Shown here piece after piece: positions 1 through 8,397 of a stretch of 58,490 nucleotides of DNA. The stretch is from Streptomyces africanus. Its GTDB lineage: Bacteria > Actinomycetota > Actinomycetes > Streptomycetales > Streptomycetaceae. The stretch lies in contig NZ_MUKA01000061.1 of assembly GCF_002150735.1 (NCBI RefSeq), forward strand, positions 1 through 58,490. The letters run 5' to 3'. The notes under the pieces were generated by a model that was not told where the DNA came from, searched no databases, and saw nothing but the letters and a program-made list of their open reading frames with translations. The stretch's first letter is position 1. Each line of letters starts with the position of its first letter. Made by a program: the position numbers and the translations under genes.

Positions 1-1220
1 AGCAGCACCACCGGTCGATCGTCGAGATGATGGGCGAGCTGGCCGAGGGCGGCATGCTGGGCGGGGCTGACCAGGCCACCAAGGTGGTGCTGCTCACCGG
101 CTCCATGGGCGCGGCCGCCCGCCGACGGGCGCTGCTCGACCTCACCACTGGCGAGGCCGGCATCGTCATCGGCACGCATGCGCTGATCGAGGACAAGGTG
201 CAGTTCCACGACCTGGGCCTGGTCGTGGTCGACGAACAGCACCGCTTCGGCGTCGAGCAGCGCGACGCCCTGCGCGGCAAGGGCAAACAGCCCCCGCACC
301 TCCTGGTCATGACGGCCACGCCGATTCCGCGCACGGTCGCGATGACGGTCTTCGGCGACCTGGAGACCTCCGTCCTGGACCAGCTCCCGGCCGGCCGCTC
401 GCCGATCGCCAGCCATGTCGTCCCGGCCGCCGACAAGCCCCACTTCCTGTCCCGCGCCTGGGAACGGGTCCGCGAGGAGGTGGGCAACGGCCATCAGGCG
501 TACGTGGTCTGCCCCCGCATCGGCGACGAGGAGGACGACCCGAAGAAGGCCGGCAAGAAGAAGTCCTCCGGAGCCCCCGGGCCCCCCGAGGACGCCGCGG
601 AGAAGCGCCCGCCCCTCGCGGTCCTCGACGTCGCCGACCAGCTCTCCAAGGGCCCCCTCCAGGGCCTCCGGGTCGAGGTGCTGCACGGCCGTATGCAGCC
701 CGACGACAAGGACGCGGTCATGCGCCGCTTCGCCGCCGGGGAGACGGACGTGCTGGTCGCCACGACGGTCATCGAGGTCGGCGTCAACGTCCCCAACGCC
801 ACGGTCATGGTGATCATGGACGCCGACCGCTTCGGCGTCTCCCAGCTCCACCAGCTTCGCGGTCGCGTGGGCCGTGGCTCGGCCCCCGGCCTGTGCCTCC
901 TGGTCAGCGAGATGCCCGAGGCGAGCCCGGCCCGCCAGCGCCTGAACGCCGTCGCCGCGACCCTCGACGGCTTCGAACTCTCCCGCATCGACCTGGAACA
1001 ACGCCGCGAGGGCGACGTCCTCGGCCAGGCCCAGTCGGGCGCCCGCACCAGCCTGCGGATGCTCGCGGTCATCGAGGACGAGGAGATCATCGCGGAGGCG
1101 AGAGAAGAGGCAGTGGCGGTCGTGGCCGCCGACCCGGAGCTGACCCACCTCCCGGCCCTGCGGACGGCATTGGACGCCCTCCTGGACGAGGAGCGGGAAC
1201 AGTACCTGGAAAAGGGGTGA
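1..1220 (+). CDS. recG: ATP-dependent DNA helicase RecG, C-terminal part (5' end outside window)
   Basis: This is the last 405 residues of RecG, the branched-DNA translocase that remodels stalled forks and Holliday junctions. The frame is already open at base 3, so the gene starts upstream. Helicase motif II is the RecG-typical DEQH followed by RFG (fragment residues 77-83), motif III is TATPIPRT, motif V is VIEVGVNVP and motif VI is QLRGRVGRG. An acidic, lysine- and proline-rich insert lies between the two helicase lobes (about bases 525-615), as in other actinobacterial RecG proteins. The N-terminal wedge domain is not in the window. The stop is followed after 82 bp by rsmD. Confidence 0.97.
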   Translation, partial: QHHRSIVEMMGELAEGGMLGGADQATKVVLLTGSMGAAARRRALLDLTTGEAGIVIGTHALIEDKVQFHDLGLVVVDEQHRFGVEQRDALRGKGKQPPHLLVMTATPIPRTVAMTVFGDLETSVLDQLPAGRSPIASHVVPAADKPHFLSRAWERVREEVGNGHQAYVVCPRIGDEEDDPKKAGKKKSSGAPGPPEDAAEKRPPLAVLDVADQLSKGPLQGLRVEVLHGRMQPDDKDAVMRRFAAGETDVLVATTVIEVGVNVPNATVMVIMDADRFGVSQLHQLRGRVGRGSAPGLCLLVSEMPEASPARQRLNAVAATLDGFELSRIDLEQRREGDVLGQAQSGARTSLRMLAVIEDEEIIAEAREEAVAVVAADPELTHLPALRTALDALLDEEREQYLEKG

Positions 1221-1229
1221 CGGGTATTG

Positions 1230-1265
1230 CCCCCAAGGGGCGCGGGGAACTGCGCGACCAGCCAC
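1230..1265. repeat. Streptomyces-type short intergenic repeat, partial copy
   Basis: The recG-rsmD gap carries a stretch with the core ccccaaggggcgcgggg followed by aactgcgcgaccagccac. It resembles a short GC-rich element that I recall as scattered in many copies between Streptomyces genes. A related sequence occurs inside smc at 10917-11002. Membership of one repeat family is inferred from the shared core and memory, not from a search. Confidence 0.5.
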
Positions 1266-1302
1266 ACTGATACCTGAAGCCGCCCACACCCAAGGACCAC
1301 AG

Positions 1303-1890
1303 ATGACCCGCGTGATCGCCGGCACAGCCGGCGGACGTCGCCTGGCAGTACCCCCAGGCACCGGCACCCGCCCGACCTCGGACCGCGCACGCGAAGGTCT
1401 CTTCTCCACCTGGCAATCCCTCCTCGGCGGCCCCCTGGAAGGCGAACGCGTCCTCGACCTCTACGCCGGCTCCGGCGCAGTAGGCCTGGAAGCCCTCTCC
1501 CGAGGCGCAGGCCACGCCCTCCTGGTCGAGGCCGACTCGAAGGCCGTCCGGACGGTTCGCGGCAACGTGAAGTCCCTCGGCCTCCCCGGGGCCGAGGTCA
1601 GATCAGGCAAAGCCGAACAGATCATCCGCACACCACCCCCCGGCGAGCCCTACGACCTCGTCTTCCTCGACCCGCCGTACGCGGTCACGGACGACGATCT
1701 TCGCGAGATCCTGCTCACACTCCGCACGGAAGGCTGGCTCACCGGAGAAGCCCTCGTCACCGTGGAGCGCAGCACCAGAGGCGGTGAATTCCGGTGGCCC
1801 GAGGGTTTCGAAGCCCTCCGGGCCCGTCGCTACGGCGAGGGAACGTTTTGGTACGGTCGCGCCGCCTCTACGTGCGAAGACGCACGATGA
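1303..1890 (+). CDS. rsmD: 16S rRNA (guanine(966)-N(2))-methyltransferase RsmD
   Basis: The 195-residue product is a Rossmann-fold SAM-dependent methyltransferase that modifies G966 of 16S rRNA during small-subunit assembly. Visible motifs are the N-terminal RVIAGTAGGRRL segment, the SAM-binding LDLYAGSGAVGLEALSRGA loop and the catalytic FLDPPY motif typical of N2-guanine and N6-adenine enzymes. Length fits the family. The stop overlaps an ATGA that could serve as an alternative coaD start, so the two genes are probably cotranscribed. The rsmD-coaD order is common in bacteria. Confidence 0.95.
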   Translation: MTRVIAGTAGGRRLAVPPGTGTRPTSDRAREGLFSTWQSLLGGPLEGERVLDLYAGSGAVGLEALSRGAGHALLVEADSKAVRTVRGNVKSLGLPGAEVRSGKAEQIIRTPPPGEPYDLVFLDPPYAVTDDDLREILLTLRTEGWLTGEALVTVERSTRGGEFRWPEGFEALRARRYGEGTFWYGRAASTCEDAR

Positions 1891-1916
1891 CCGGACCGGA
1901 GAGCGAGGGATCACAA

Positions 1917-2396
1917 GTGCGCCGCGCCGTATGTCCCGGGTCGTTCGACCCGATCACCAACGGACACCTCGACATCATCTCCCGCGCCTCCAGGCTGTAC
2001 GACGAGGTCTACGTCGCGGTGATGATCAACCAGTCGAAGAAGGGCCTGTTCGAGATCGACGAGCGGATCGACCTGATCCGCCGGGTCACCGCCGAGTACG
2101 GCAACGTCCGCGTCGAGGCCTTCCACGGCCTGCTCGTCGACTTCTGCAAGCAGCGCGACATCCCCGCCATCGTCAAGGGTCTGCGCGCGGTCAGCGACTT
2201 CGACTACGAGCTCCAGATGGCCCAGATGAACAACGGCCTCTCGGGCGTGGAGACCCTCTTCATCCCCACCAACCCCACCTACAGCTTCCTGTCATCCTCC
2301 CTGGTCAAGGAGGTCGCGACCTGGGGCGGCGACGTATCGCACCTGGTTCCGGCGGAGGTCCTCCAGGCCCTCACCGAGCGCCTGCGGCAGGACTGA
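1917..2396 (+). CDS. coaD: Phosphopantetheine adenylyltransferase CoaD
   Basis: CoaD transfers AMP from ATP to 4'-phosphopantetheine, the penultimate step of coenzyme A synthesis. The nucleotidyltransferase motif GSFDPITNGH lies near the N-terminus, and YSFLSSSLVKE near the C-terminus corresponds to the second nucleotide-binding motif. The GTG at 1917 is chosen because GAGGGA precedes it by 6 nt and gives a 159-residue protein beginning MRRAVCPGSFDP, as in homologues. An in-frame ATG at 1887 overlapping the rsmD stop would add ten residues without a clear ribosome binding site. Confidence 0.95.
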   Translation: MRRAVCPGSFDPITNGHLDIISRASRLYDEVYVAVMINQSKKGLFEIDERIDLIRRVTAEYGNVRVEAFHGLLVDFCKQRDIPAIVKGLRAVSDFDYELQMAQMNNGLSGVETLFIPTNPTYSFLSSSLVKEVATWGGDVSHLVPAEVLQALTERLRQD

Positions 2397-2517
2397 ACCC
2401 GCCCCGGGCGCCCCACCGGACCCTGACAGGCCGTCACCCGGTGTTCCACGGCATCCCCCTGGCCGTACAGTCGTCCCGTCCGTCTCCAACGCATCTGTAG
2501 AGAGTGGCGAGCACACG

Positions 2518-3579
2518 GTGGACGTGCAGAAGAAGCTCGACGAGATCGTCGCCGCGGTCTCCGGCGCCCGGTCCATGCCCATGTCGGCCTCGTGCGTGGT
2601 CAACCGCGCCGAACTGCTCTCCATGCTGGAAGAGCTGCGCGCGGAGCTGCCCGGCTCCCTCGCCCAGGCCCAGGAGCTGATCGGCGACCGCGAGCAGATG
2701 GTCGAGCAGGCCCGCCAGGAGGCCGAGCGGATCATCCAGGCCGCGCACGCCGAGCGCGGATCGCTGATCTCCGACACCGAGGTGGCCCGCCGTTCCCAGG
2801 CCGAGGCCGACCGGATCCTCGCCGAGGCCCGCCAGGAGGCCGAGGAGATCCGCGCCGAGGCCGACGAGTACGTCGACTCCAAGCTCGCCAACTTCGAGGT
2901 CGTCCTCACCAAGACTCTCGGGTCCGTCGGCCGCGGCCGCGAGAAACTCCTCGGCACCGGCCCCGGCACCGACGAGCATGGCTACGAGGACGAGGACGCC
3001 CCCGAGCGCAGCCACGACCCGGAGACCCAGCGCCGCAGCGCCGACGAGTACGTCGACGTCAAGCTCGGCGCCTTCGAGGCGGTCCTCGCCAAGACCCTGG
3101 ACGCCGTCGGCCGCGGCCGGCAGAAGCTGCACGGCCGGATCGCCACCGACGACCTCGGCTCACTCGCCGACGACACCAGCACCGTCCAGCACTCCAGCGA
3201 CGCCGACTACCTCGCCGACCTGGCCGCCCTCTCGGACCAGAAGCCCCCGGCCGAGCAGCCCGCCCAGCAGCAGGACTACGGCCGGCCGCAGCCGGCCTAC
3301 GCCTATCAGCAGCAGCCCGACCCCTACGGCGGTTATCCGCAGCAGCCGTACGCCGCTCAGCAGGACCAGTACGGCTACCAGGCCGATCCCTACGCCTACC
3401 AGGGCTACGACCCTCAGCAGGCCGCCTACGACCCGCACCAGGCCCAGCAGGCGCAGCAGCCACAGCAGGGGCAGCAGAGCCACCAGCCGTACGCCCTGGA
3501 CGAGACCAGCCTCTTCGACACCGGCATGATCAGCGCCGAGCAGCTCCGGGCCTACGAGCAGGGCCGCGGCAACGGCTGA
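2518..3579 (+). CDS. Coiled-coil protein with duplicated module and Q/Y/P-rich tail (DivIVA/ATP-synthase-b-like)
   Basis: The 353-residue protein is conserved at this locus in Streptomyces, but I do not know its function. Residues 35-115 are charged and heptad-like, as in DivIVA or F0 b-type coiled coils. Residues 115-146 (ADEYVDSKLANFEVVL onward) are repeated at 175-206 (ADEYVDVKLGAFEAVL onward) with exactly 60 residues between starts, separated by an acidic linker. Residues 245-325 are rich in Gln, Tyr and Pro and look disordered. A GTG start fits the upstream purine-rich segment. A cytoplasmic scaffold or cell-division-associated role is only inferred. Confidence 0.85.
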   Translation: MDVQKKLDEIVAAVSGARSMPMSASCVVNRAELLSMLEELRAELPGSLAQAQELIGDREQMVEQARQEAERIIQAAHAERGSLISDTEVARRSQAEADRILAEARQEAEEIRAEADEYVDSKLANFEVVLTKTLGSVGRGREKLLGTGPGTDEHGYEDEDAPERSHDPETQRRSADEYVDVKLGAFEAVLAKTLDAVGRGRQKLHGRIATDDLGSLADDTSTVQHSSDADYLADLAALSDQKPPAEQPAQQQDYGRPQPAYAYQQQPDPYGGYPQQPYAAQQDQYGYQADPYAYQGYDPQQAAYDPHQAQQAQQPQQGQQSHQPYALDETSLFDTGMISAEQLRAYEQGRGNG

Positions 3580-3708
3580 GCACCGGATTGGGCCGACAGG
3601 CAAAGGTCCAGTATCCTGGCTCTTCGGTCGCGCGTACGTCCGCGATCAACGCTGCCCGGGAACACCGAAGGGCGGCGTCGCCCTCAGCTCAGCAGACCGA
3701 AAGCAGGA

Positions 3709-4353
3709 ATGGCCCTGAACGCCCGCCTCGACCACCGCAACCCCCTCGTGTTCGACACGCACGAGCTGGGCCGGCGGCCCGGTGCGCTCCAGCGCCTGAC
3801 CCGCACGGTCGACGCTCCCAAGGACCTCGGTATCAAGGGAGTCATCGGAGTGCCGGAAGGCGCCCCGGTGGAGCTCGAACTCCGCCTGGAGTCGGTCATG
3901 GAAGGGGTGCTCGTCACAGGCACCGCCCGTGCCGCCGCCGAGGGGGAGTGCGTAAGGTGTCTGGAGCCGCTTCAGCTCGACGTCGAAGCGGAGTTCCAGG
4001 AGATGTTCTCGTACCCTGACGCCGACGACCGGGGCCGCGTGATCGCGGAACCGGGCGACGACGCCGAGGACGACGAGGACAGGCTCTTCCTCGAGGACGG
4101 CCTGTTCGACCTCGAGCCCGTGCTGCGTGATGCGGTGGTGCTCGCACTGCCGATGCAGCCGGTGTGCCAGGAAGACTGCCCTGGTCTGTGTGCCGAGTGC
4201 GGCGCACGGCTGGCGGACGACCCGGACCACCACCACGACGCCGTCGACATCCGTTGGGCGGCATTGCAGGGACTCGCCGGCACCATGAAGGACGGCGAGA
4301 AGGACGAGATGAGCGGCGCCGAACCTGGCGTCGACGAGAAGCAGGAGAAGTAG
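3709..4353 (+). CDS. YceD/DUF177 family protein
   Basis: This 214-residue protein belongs to the YceD (DUF177) family, which is found beside rpmF in most bacteria and is linked to 23S rRNA accumulation. Two cysteine motifs characteristic of the family are present: GECVRC around residue 84 and a CPGLCAECG cluster around residue 158, probably metal-binding. The C-terminal 25 residues are highly charged. The stop is only 2 nt from the rpmF start, which supports cotranscription and probable translational coupling with L32. Confidence 0.9.
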   Translation: MALNARLDHRNPLVFDTHELGRRPGALQRLTRTVDAPKDLGIKGVIGVPEGAPVELELRLESVMEGVLVTGTARAAAEGECVRCLEPLQLDVEAEFQEMFSYPDADDRGRVIAEPGDDAEDDEDRLFLEDGLFDLEPVLRDAVVLALPMQPVCQEDCPGLCAECGARLADDPDHHHDAVDIRWAALQGLAGTMKDGEKDEMSGAEPGVDEKQEK

Positions 4354-4355
4354 CC

Positions 4356-4529
4356 GTGGCTGTTCCGAAGCGGAAGATGTCGCGCAGCAACACGCGCCAC
4401 CGCCGGTCGCAGTGGAAGGCTGCGGTCCCCACCCTGGTTGCGTGCGAGCGCTGCCACGAGCCCAAGCAGCAGCACATCGCGTGCCCCTCTTGCGGCACTT
4501 ACAACAAGCGCCAGGTCCTCGAGGTCTGA
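4356..4529 (+). CDS. rpmF: 50S ribosomal protein L32
   Basis: This is a 57-residue L32 starting at GTG with [17 protein letters not shown]. It carries the four-cysteine zinc ribbon as CERC and CPSC, so it is the zinc-containing C+ form; actinobacteria often keep a cysteine-free paralogue elsewhere for zinc starvation. The gene follows the yceD-like gene by 2 nt and precedes rnc by 19 nt, a conserved order. Confidence 0.97.
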   Translation: MAVPKRKMSRSNTRHRRSQWKAAVPTLVACERCHEPKQQHIACPSCGTYNKRQVLEV

Positions 4530-4548
4530 GCGGCTGGTGAGAGGCACT

Positions 4549-5388
4549 GTGTCCACGCCTAAGAACAAGTCTTCCCGCGTGAGCGGAAGCGCAACGGCGG
4601 ACAACCAGGCCTCGTCCCACACGCTTCTGGAAGGGCGGCTCGGCTACAAGGTCGAGTCCGCCCTTCTGGTGCGAGCACTGACCCACCGGTCGTACGCATA
4701 CGAGAACGGCGGTCTGCCGACCAACGAGCGTCTGGAGTTCCTCGGGGACTCCGTGCTCGGCCTGGTCGTCACGGACACGCTGTACCGCACCCACCCCGAC
4801 CTGCCCGAAGGCCAGCTGGCCAAGCTGCGGGCCGCGGTGGTGAACTCGCGTGCGCTCGCCGAGGTGGGCCGCGGGCTCGACCTGGGCTCCTTCATCCGGC
4901 TCGGCCGGGGTGAAGAGGGCACGGGCGGCCGGGACAAGGCGTCCATCCTCGCCGACACCCTCGAAGCGGTGATCGGCGCGGTCTATCTCGACCAGGGCCT
5001 GGACTCGGCGGCGGAGCTGGTGCACCGCCTGTTCGACCCCCTGATCGAGAAGTCCTCGAACCTCGGAGCCGGCCTGGACTGGAAGACCAGCCTCCAGGAG
5101 CTCACCGCGACCGAAGGGCTCGGCGTACCCGAGTACCTGGTCACGGAGACCGGCCCCGACCACGAGAAGACCTTCACTGCTGCCGCCCGCGTCGGAGGCG
5201 TCTCGTACGGCACCGGCACCGGCCGCAGCAAGAAGGAGGCGGAGCAGCAGGCCGCCGAGTCCGCGTGGCGGTCCATCCGGGCCGCGGCGGACGAGCGCGC
5301 CAAGGCGGCGAAGGACGCCGAGGCGACGCAGACGGCGGCGGCTCAGGCCGCCCAGACGGTCGTCGACGGCAGCAGCGTCGACGGCTGA
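4549..5388 (+). CDS. rnc: Ribonuclease III
   Basis: RNase III cuts double-stranded RNA in rRNA precursors and regulatory hairpins. The signature [10 protein letters not shown] (residues 59-68) carries active-site acidic residues, and [13 protein letters not shown] is the second conserved catalytic helix. A dsRNA-binding domain follows from about residue 178, and the last 30 residues are Ala-rich. In S. coelicolor the orthologue is absB, a global regulator of antibiotic production. GTG 4549 is preferred because GAGAGG lies 4-5 nt upstream; GTG 4537 is also in frame. The protein has 279 residues. Confidence 0.96.
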   Translation: MSTPKNKSSRVSGSATADNQASSHTLLEGRLGYKVESALLVRALTHRSYAYENGGLPTNERLEFLGDSVLGLVVTDTLYRTHPDLPEGQLAKLRAAVVNSRALAEVGRGLDLGSFIRLGRGEEGTGGRDKASILADTLEAVIGAVYLDQGLDSAAELVHRLFDPLIEKSSNLGAGLDWKTSLQELTATEGLGVPEYLVTETGPDHEKTFTAAARVGGVSYGTGTGRSKKEAEQQAAESAWRSIRAAADERAKAAKDAEATQTAAAQAAQTVVDGSSVDG

Positions 5389-5430
5389 CGAGCCGGCCGC
5401 CCTCACCCGGCGGCCGGCACAGCACAGCGC

Positions 5431-5469
5431 ACCCGAGCGCCCGCCCCTGCCCGGGGCGGGCGCTCGGGT
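5431..5469. terminator. Perfect 17-bp hairpin between rnc and mutM
   Basis: The arms acccgagcgcccgcccc (5431-5447) and ggggcgggcgctcgggt (5453-5469) are exact complements around a 5-nt loop. No U-tract follows, as is usual for Streptomyces terminators. mutM starts only 29 nt later, so the hairpin may terminate, attenuate or be an RNase III processing site in an rnc-mutM transcript. Confidence 0.75.
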
Positions 5470-5498
5470 CATCCGCAGGTTTGTGACGGGGGACCCCC

Positions 5499-6359
5499 AT
5501 GCCCGAGTTGCCCGAGGTCGAGGTCGTCCGGCGCGGTCTGGAGCGGTGGGTCGCCAACCGGACCGTCGCCGAGGCCGAGGTGCTGCACCCGCGCGCGGTG
5601 CGCCGCCACCTCGCGGGCGCCGACGACTTCGCGCACCGTCTGAAGGGCCACCGCATCGGCATCCCGAGCCGCCGCGGCAAGTACCTGTGGCTGCCCCTGG
5701 AGGACACGGACCAGTCGATCCTGGCCCACCTCGGCATGAGCGGCCAGCTGCTGGTCCAGCCGCAGACGGCGCCGGACGAGAAGCACCTGCGCATCCGCGT
5801 CCGCTTCACCGACGCCCTGGACACCGAGCTCCGCTTCGTCGACCAGCGCACCTTCGGCGGCCTGTCGCTGCACGACAACACCCCCGACGGCCTGCCCGAC
5901 GTCATCGCCCACATCGCCCGCGACCCGCTCGATCCGCTCTTCGACGACGAGGCCTTCCACCGGGCGCTGCGCCGCAAGCGGTCCACGATCAAGCGCGCCC
6001 TGCTCGACCAGTCGCTGATCAGCGGCGTCGGCAACATCTACGCGGACGAGGCCCTGTGGCGCGCCCGCATCCACTACGAGCGCCCGACCGCGACCTTCAC
6101 CCGCCCGCGCAGCCTGCTGCTCCTGGGCCATGTGCGGGACGTGATGAACGCGGCCCTCGCCGTGGGCGGCACCAGCTTCGACAGCCTGTACGTCAACGTC
6201 AACGGCGAGTCGGGCTACTTCGACCGGTCCCTCGACGCGTACGGCCGCGCGGGCCTGCCCTGCCGGCGCTGCGCCACCCCGATACGCCGGCGGCCCTGGA
6301 TGAACCGGTCGAGCTACTACTGCCCCAGGTGCCAGCGACCGCCGCGGATCACGCCCTAG
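5499..6359 (+). CDS. mutM: Formamidopyrimidine-DNA glycosylase (Fpg/MutM)
   Basis: MutM removes 8-oxoguanine and formamidopyrimidines and nicks the abasic site. The mature N-terminus [14 protein letters not shown] supplies the catalytic Pro2 and Glu3. The H2TH region includes [16 protein letters not shown], and the C-terminal zinc finger is CRRC with CPRC. The product has 286 residues, normal for the family. The last 11 bp overlap tail-to-tail with the HxlR-type gene on the opposite strand. Confidence 0.96.
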   Translation: MPELPEVEVVRRGLERWVANRTVAEAEVLHPRAVRRHLAGADDFAHRLKGHRIGIPSRRGKYLWLPLEDTDQSILAHLGMSGQLLVQPQTAPDEKHLRIRVRFTDALDTELRFVDQRTFGGLSLHDNTPDGLPDVIAHIARDPLDPLFDDEAFHRALRRKRSTIKRALLDQSLISGVGNIYADEALWRARIHYERPTATFTRPRSLLLLGHVRDVMNAALAVGGTSFDSLYVNVNGESGYFDRSLDAYGRAGLPCRRCATPIRRRPWMNRSSYYCPRCQRPPRITP

Positions 6360-6747
6360 CGGAGTCGTACCGCTCGCGCGCGGCCAGGACGCCGTCCATG
6401 CTGCCCTCCACGAAGTGGATCAGGGCGAGCAGCCGCTCGGCCACGCCGCGTCCCAGCGGCGTCAGCTCGTAGTCCACGCGGGGCGGGTTGGTCGGCTGCG
6501 CCTCGCGGTGCACCAGGCCGTCGCGCTCCAGCGCGTGCAGCGTCTGGGAGAGCATCTTCTCGCTGACGCCGTCGACGCGGCGACGCAGCTCGTTGAAGCG
6601 GAGCGAACCCTCGTACAGGGCGCCCAGCGTCAGTGCGCCCCAGCGGCCCGTCACGTGCTCCAGCGTGCCGCGCGAGGGACAGGCCTTGGCGAACACGTTG
6701 TACGGGAGCTCGTCCAGGCCCGCGCTGGGCTCCTGGGTGGTGGTCAT
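6349..6747 (-). CDS. HxlR-family winged-helix transcriptional regulator
   Basis: The predicted protein (132 residues from the ATG at 6747) has the HxlR order: a single Cys in the [12 protein letters not shown] segment, [38 protein letters not shown] and [14 protein letters not shown]. HxlR regulators are small winged-helix proteins that often sense electrophiles through the N-terminal cysteine. A farther in-frame ATG at 6780 would lie almost on the palindrome at 6786-6808 and lacks a ribosome binding site, so 6747 is preferred. Target genes are unknown; autoregulation is likely given the palindrome 39 nt upstream. Confidence 0.85.
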   Translation of the reverse strand: MTTTQEPSAGLDELPYNVFAKACPSRGTLEHVTGRWGALTLGALYEGSLRFNELRRRVDGVSEKMLSQTLHALERDGLVHREAQPTNPPRVDYELTPLGRGVAERLLALIHFVEGSMDGVLAARERYDSARA

Positions 6748-6785
6748 ATGCCCAGCGTACGCCAGCGCAGCGCTATCCAAAAGGT

Positions 6786-6808
6786 TGCGCTAACTATTGG
6801 TTAGCGCA
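6786..6808. promoter_or_regulatory. Palindromic operator candidate upstream of the HxlR gene
   Basis: tgcgctaac and gttagcgca form a perfect 9-bp inverted repeat around the 5-nt spacer tattg. It lies just upstream of the HxlR-type gene and beyond the stop of the CAP-protein gene, which fits an autoregulatory operator. No binding data are implied. Confidence 0.55.
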
Positions 6809-6825
6809 GTGTTCGGGCGGAGGCG

Positions 6826-7953
6826 TCAGTATCCGAAGTCCTGAGTCCACCACGGCCCGCCCGACCCGAACTCGACACCGACGCCCAGCGTCTTGAAGTC
6901 GCAGTTCAGGATGTTGGCGCGGTGGCCGGGGCTGTTCATCCAGGCATCCATCACGGCCGCGGCGTCGGCCTGGCCGCGGGCTATGTTCTCCCCGCCGAGG
7001 TTGGATATCCCGGCCTTCCCGGCCCGGTCCCACGGCGTCCTGCCGTCCGGGTCGGTGTGGTCGAAGAAGCCCCGCGCGGCCATGTCCTCGCTGTAGCTCT
7101 GCGCCAGCTCGGTCAGTGCGCTGTTCGCGGCGACCGCGCTGCACCCCACCTTGGCCCGCTCCTCGTTCACGAGCTTGAGCACCTGGGCCGCGGTGGCGGA
7201 CTCCTCGGAGAGGGCGGCGGGCGCGCTGGGCTCCACCGGCGCCTTCGTGGCCGTACGGGAGGGGGTGCTGTCCGGCTTCTCGCGGGGAGTGGCCGCCGGT
7301 GCCTTCTTCTCCGGCGTCTTCTCCGGCTTCTCGGTCTTCTCCGGTGTCTTCGTCGGTGCGGCCGACGACTTCGAGGCGGACGGCGACGGCGACAGGGAGC
7401 GCCCGGCGTCCCGGCTCGTGGGCGCGCCGTCCCGGTCGTCGGCACTGCCGGTGGTGCCGCCTTGCTCGATCGGGCTGTTCGTCGGCGTGTCCCCGGCCTG
7501 CACCTTGTCGGCGCCGCCGCCACCACCGAGCTCGAAGTTCTCGAGGCCGGGCACCGCGCCCGTGGCGACCGCGACCGTGCCGAGGGCGACCGCCGCGGAC
7601 ACGCCGAGCAGCCCGGTGCGCATCGGCCGGGCGGCCTTCTTCCGGCGGCGGTGCGAGCCGGAGCGCCGGGCGCCGCCGTCGGGCGTGAAGCCGTCGCTCG
7701 CGAAGGCGGCCGTGTCGGCGCTCCGGGCGTCGTAGCCGTCACCCGGCTCGGAGGCGCCCGTGTCGAACAGGTAGGCCTCGCTCTTCGCGTAGGCGCCGGC
7801 GTACGCCTCGGGGTTCAGGTAGGGCGCGATGCCCATCGCCGCGCCGTCTCCCCCGTGGGAGCGCCGGCCTGCCACGGAGCCGTCGGCCTGCGTGATCCCC
7901 GTGGCGCGGCCCGCGGCGGCGCGGCCGGCGGCGGAGCGTCGGTGGCGTCCCAT
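6826..7953 (-). CDS. Membrane-anchored CAP-domain (SCP/PR1-like) protein
   Basis: The 375-residue protein has a long cytoplasmic N-terminus (about residues 1-110) ending in basic residues, one membrane segment (112-134), a Ser/Thr/Pro/Lys-rich linker with repeated PEKTEKPEKTPEK and a C-terminal CAP domain from about 255. CAP hallmarks include LVNEERAKVGC, YSEDMAARGFFDHTDPDG, GENIARGQ and WMNSPGHRANIL. Bacterial CAP proteins are extracellular and mostly uncharacterised. The type II topology places the CAP domain outside the cell, probably against the wall. A 24-bp palindrome lies 50 nt upstream of the start. Confidence 0.88.
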   Translation of the reverse strand: MGRHRRSAAGRAAAGRATGITQADGSVAGRRSHGGDGAAMGIAPYLNPEAYAGAYAKSEAYLFDTGASEPGDGYDARSADTAAFASDGFTPDGGARRSGSHRRRKKAARPMRTGLLGVSAAVALGTVAVATGAVPGLENFELGGGGGADKVQAGDTPTNSPIEQGGTTGSADDRDGAPTSRDAGRSLSPSPSASKSSAAPTKTPEKTEKPEKTPEKKAPAATPREKPDSTPSRTATKAPVEPSAPAALSEESATAAQVLKLVNEERAKVGCSAVAANSALTELAQSYSEDMAARGFFDHTDPDGRTPWDRAGKAGISNLGGENIARGQADAAAVMDAWMNSPGHRANILNCDFKTLGVGVEFGSGGPWWTQDFGY

Positions 7954-8003
7954 GTCCTGGCCTTCCTCGTCCTGGCGGTCGACTCGTCCTCGAGATCAAC
8001 ACC

Positions 8004-8027
8004 AAACTCACTCGATCGTGTGAGTTT
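8004..8027. promoter_or_regulatory. 24-bp palindrome upstream of the CAP-protein gene
   Basis: AAACTCAC, T, CGATCG, T, GTGAGTTT is symmetric apart from the two T positions flanking the centre. It lies 51-74 nt upstream of the CAP-protein start and 89 nt before the acylphosphatase gene. The AT-rich arms stand out from the surroundings. It looks like a dimeric regulator site, regulator unknown. Confidence 0.5.
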
Positions 8028-8080
8028 CATATGAGATTCGTTGGGTGGGGACGGTACCGCATGGCGCAAGTGGAGGAAGT

Positions 8081-8109
8081 GACCCGGAGAGAGATCGGGC
8101 GGTTAGGTT
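8081..8109 (+). promoter_or_regulatory. Candidate promoter giving a leaderless acylphosphatase mRNA
   Basis: TAGGTT (8104-8109) resembles a -10 hexamer and is separated from the ATG at 8116 by only 6 nt, so transcription would begin at or next to the start codon. A weak GTGACC-like -35 lies near 8079-8084. There is no good Shine-Dalgarno sequence. Confidence 0.4.
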
Positions 8110-8115
8110 GCAGTC

Positions 8116-8397
8116 ATGAGTGAGGATGTGCGACTGGTCGCCTGGGTGCGTGGACGCGTCCAAGGTGTGGGTTTCCGCTGGTTCACGCGGGCCAAGGCCC
8201 TGGAGATCGGCGGCCTGAGTGGTTTTGCTCTCAATTTGGGCGACGGACGCGTCCAAGTGGTCGCGGAAGGCGCGAGAGAGGGCTGCGAAGGCCTGCTGGA
8301 GTGGCTCCAGAGTGACGACACGCCCGGCCGCGTGGACGGCGTCACCGAGATCTGGGACACACCTCGCGGGGGCTACGAGGGCTTCGCCATCCGCTGA
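8116..8397 (+). CDS. Acylphosphatase
   Basis: This 93-residue enzyme hydrolyses acylphosphates such as acetyl phosphate and 1,3-bisphosphoglycerate. The [14 protein letters not shown] segment carries the phosphate-binding loop and catalytic Arg, and [17 protein letters not shown] carries the catalytic Asn. Length is typical. The gene lies upstream of smc, a conserved actinobacterial arrangement, but is separated from it by a hairpin and a 380-bp gap. Confidence 0.93.
   Translation: MSEDVRLVAWVRGRVQGVGFRWFTRAKALEIGGLSGFALNLGDGRVQVVAEGAREGCEGLLEWLQSDDTPGRVDGVTEIWDTPRGGYEGFAIR

Noticed and set aside
3646..5472. 608-codon reverse frame across yceD, rpmF and rnc
   Set aside because: Shadow of the forward genes, with low-complexity composition and no motifs.
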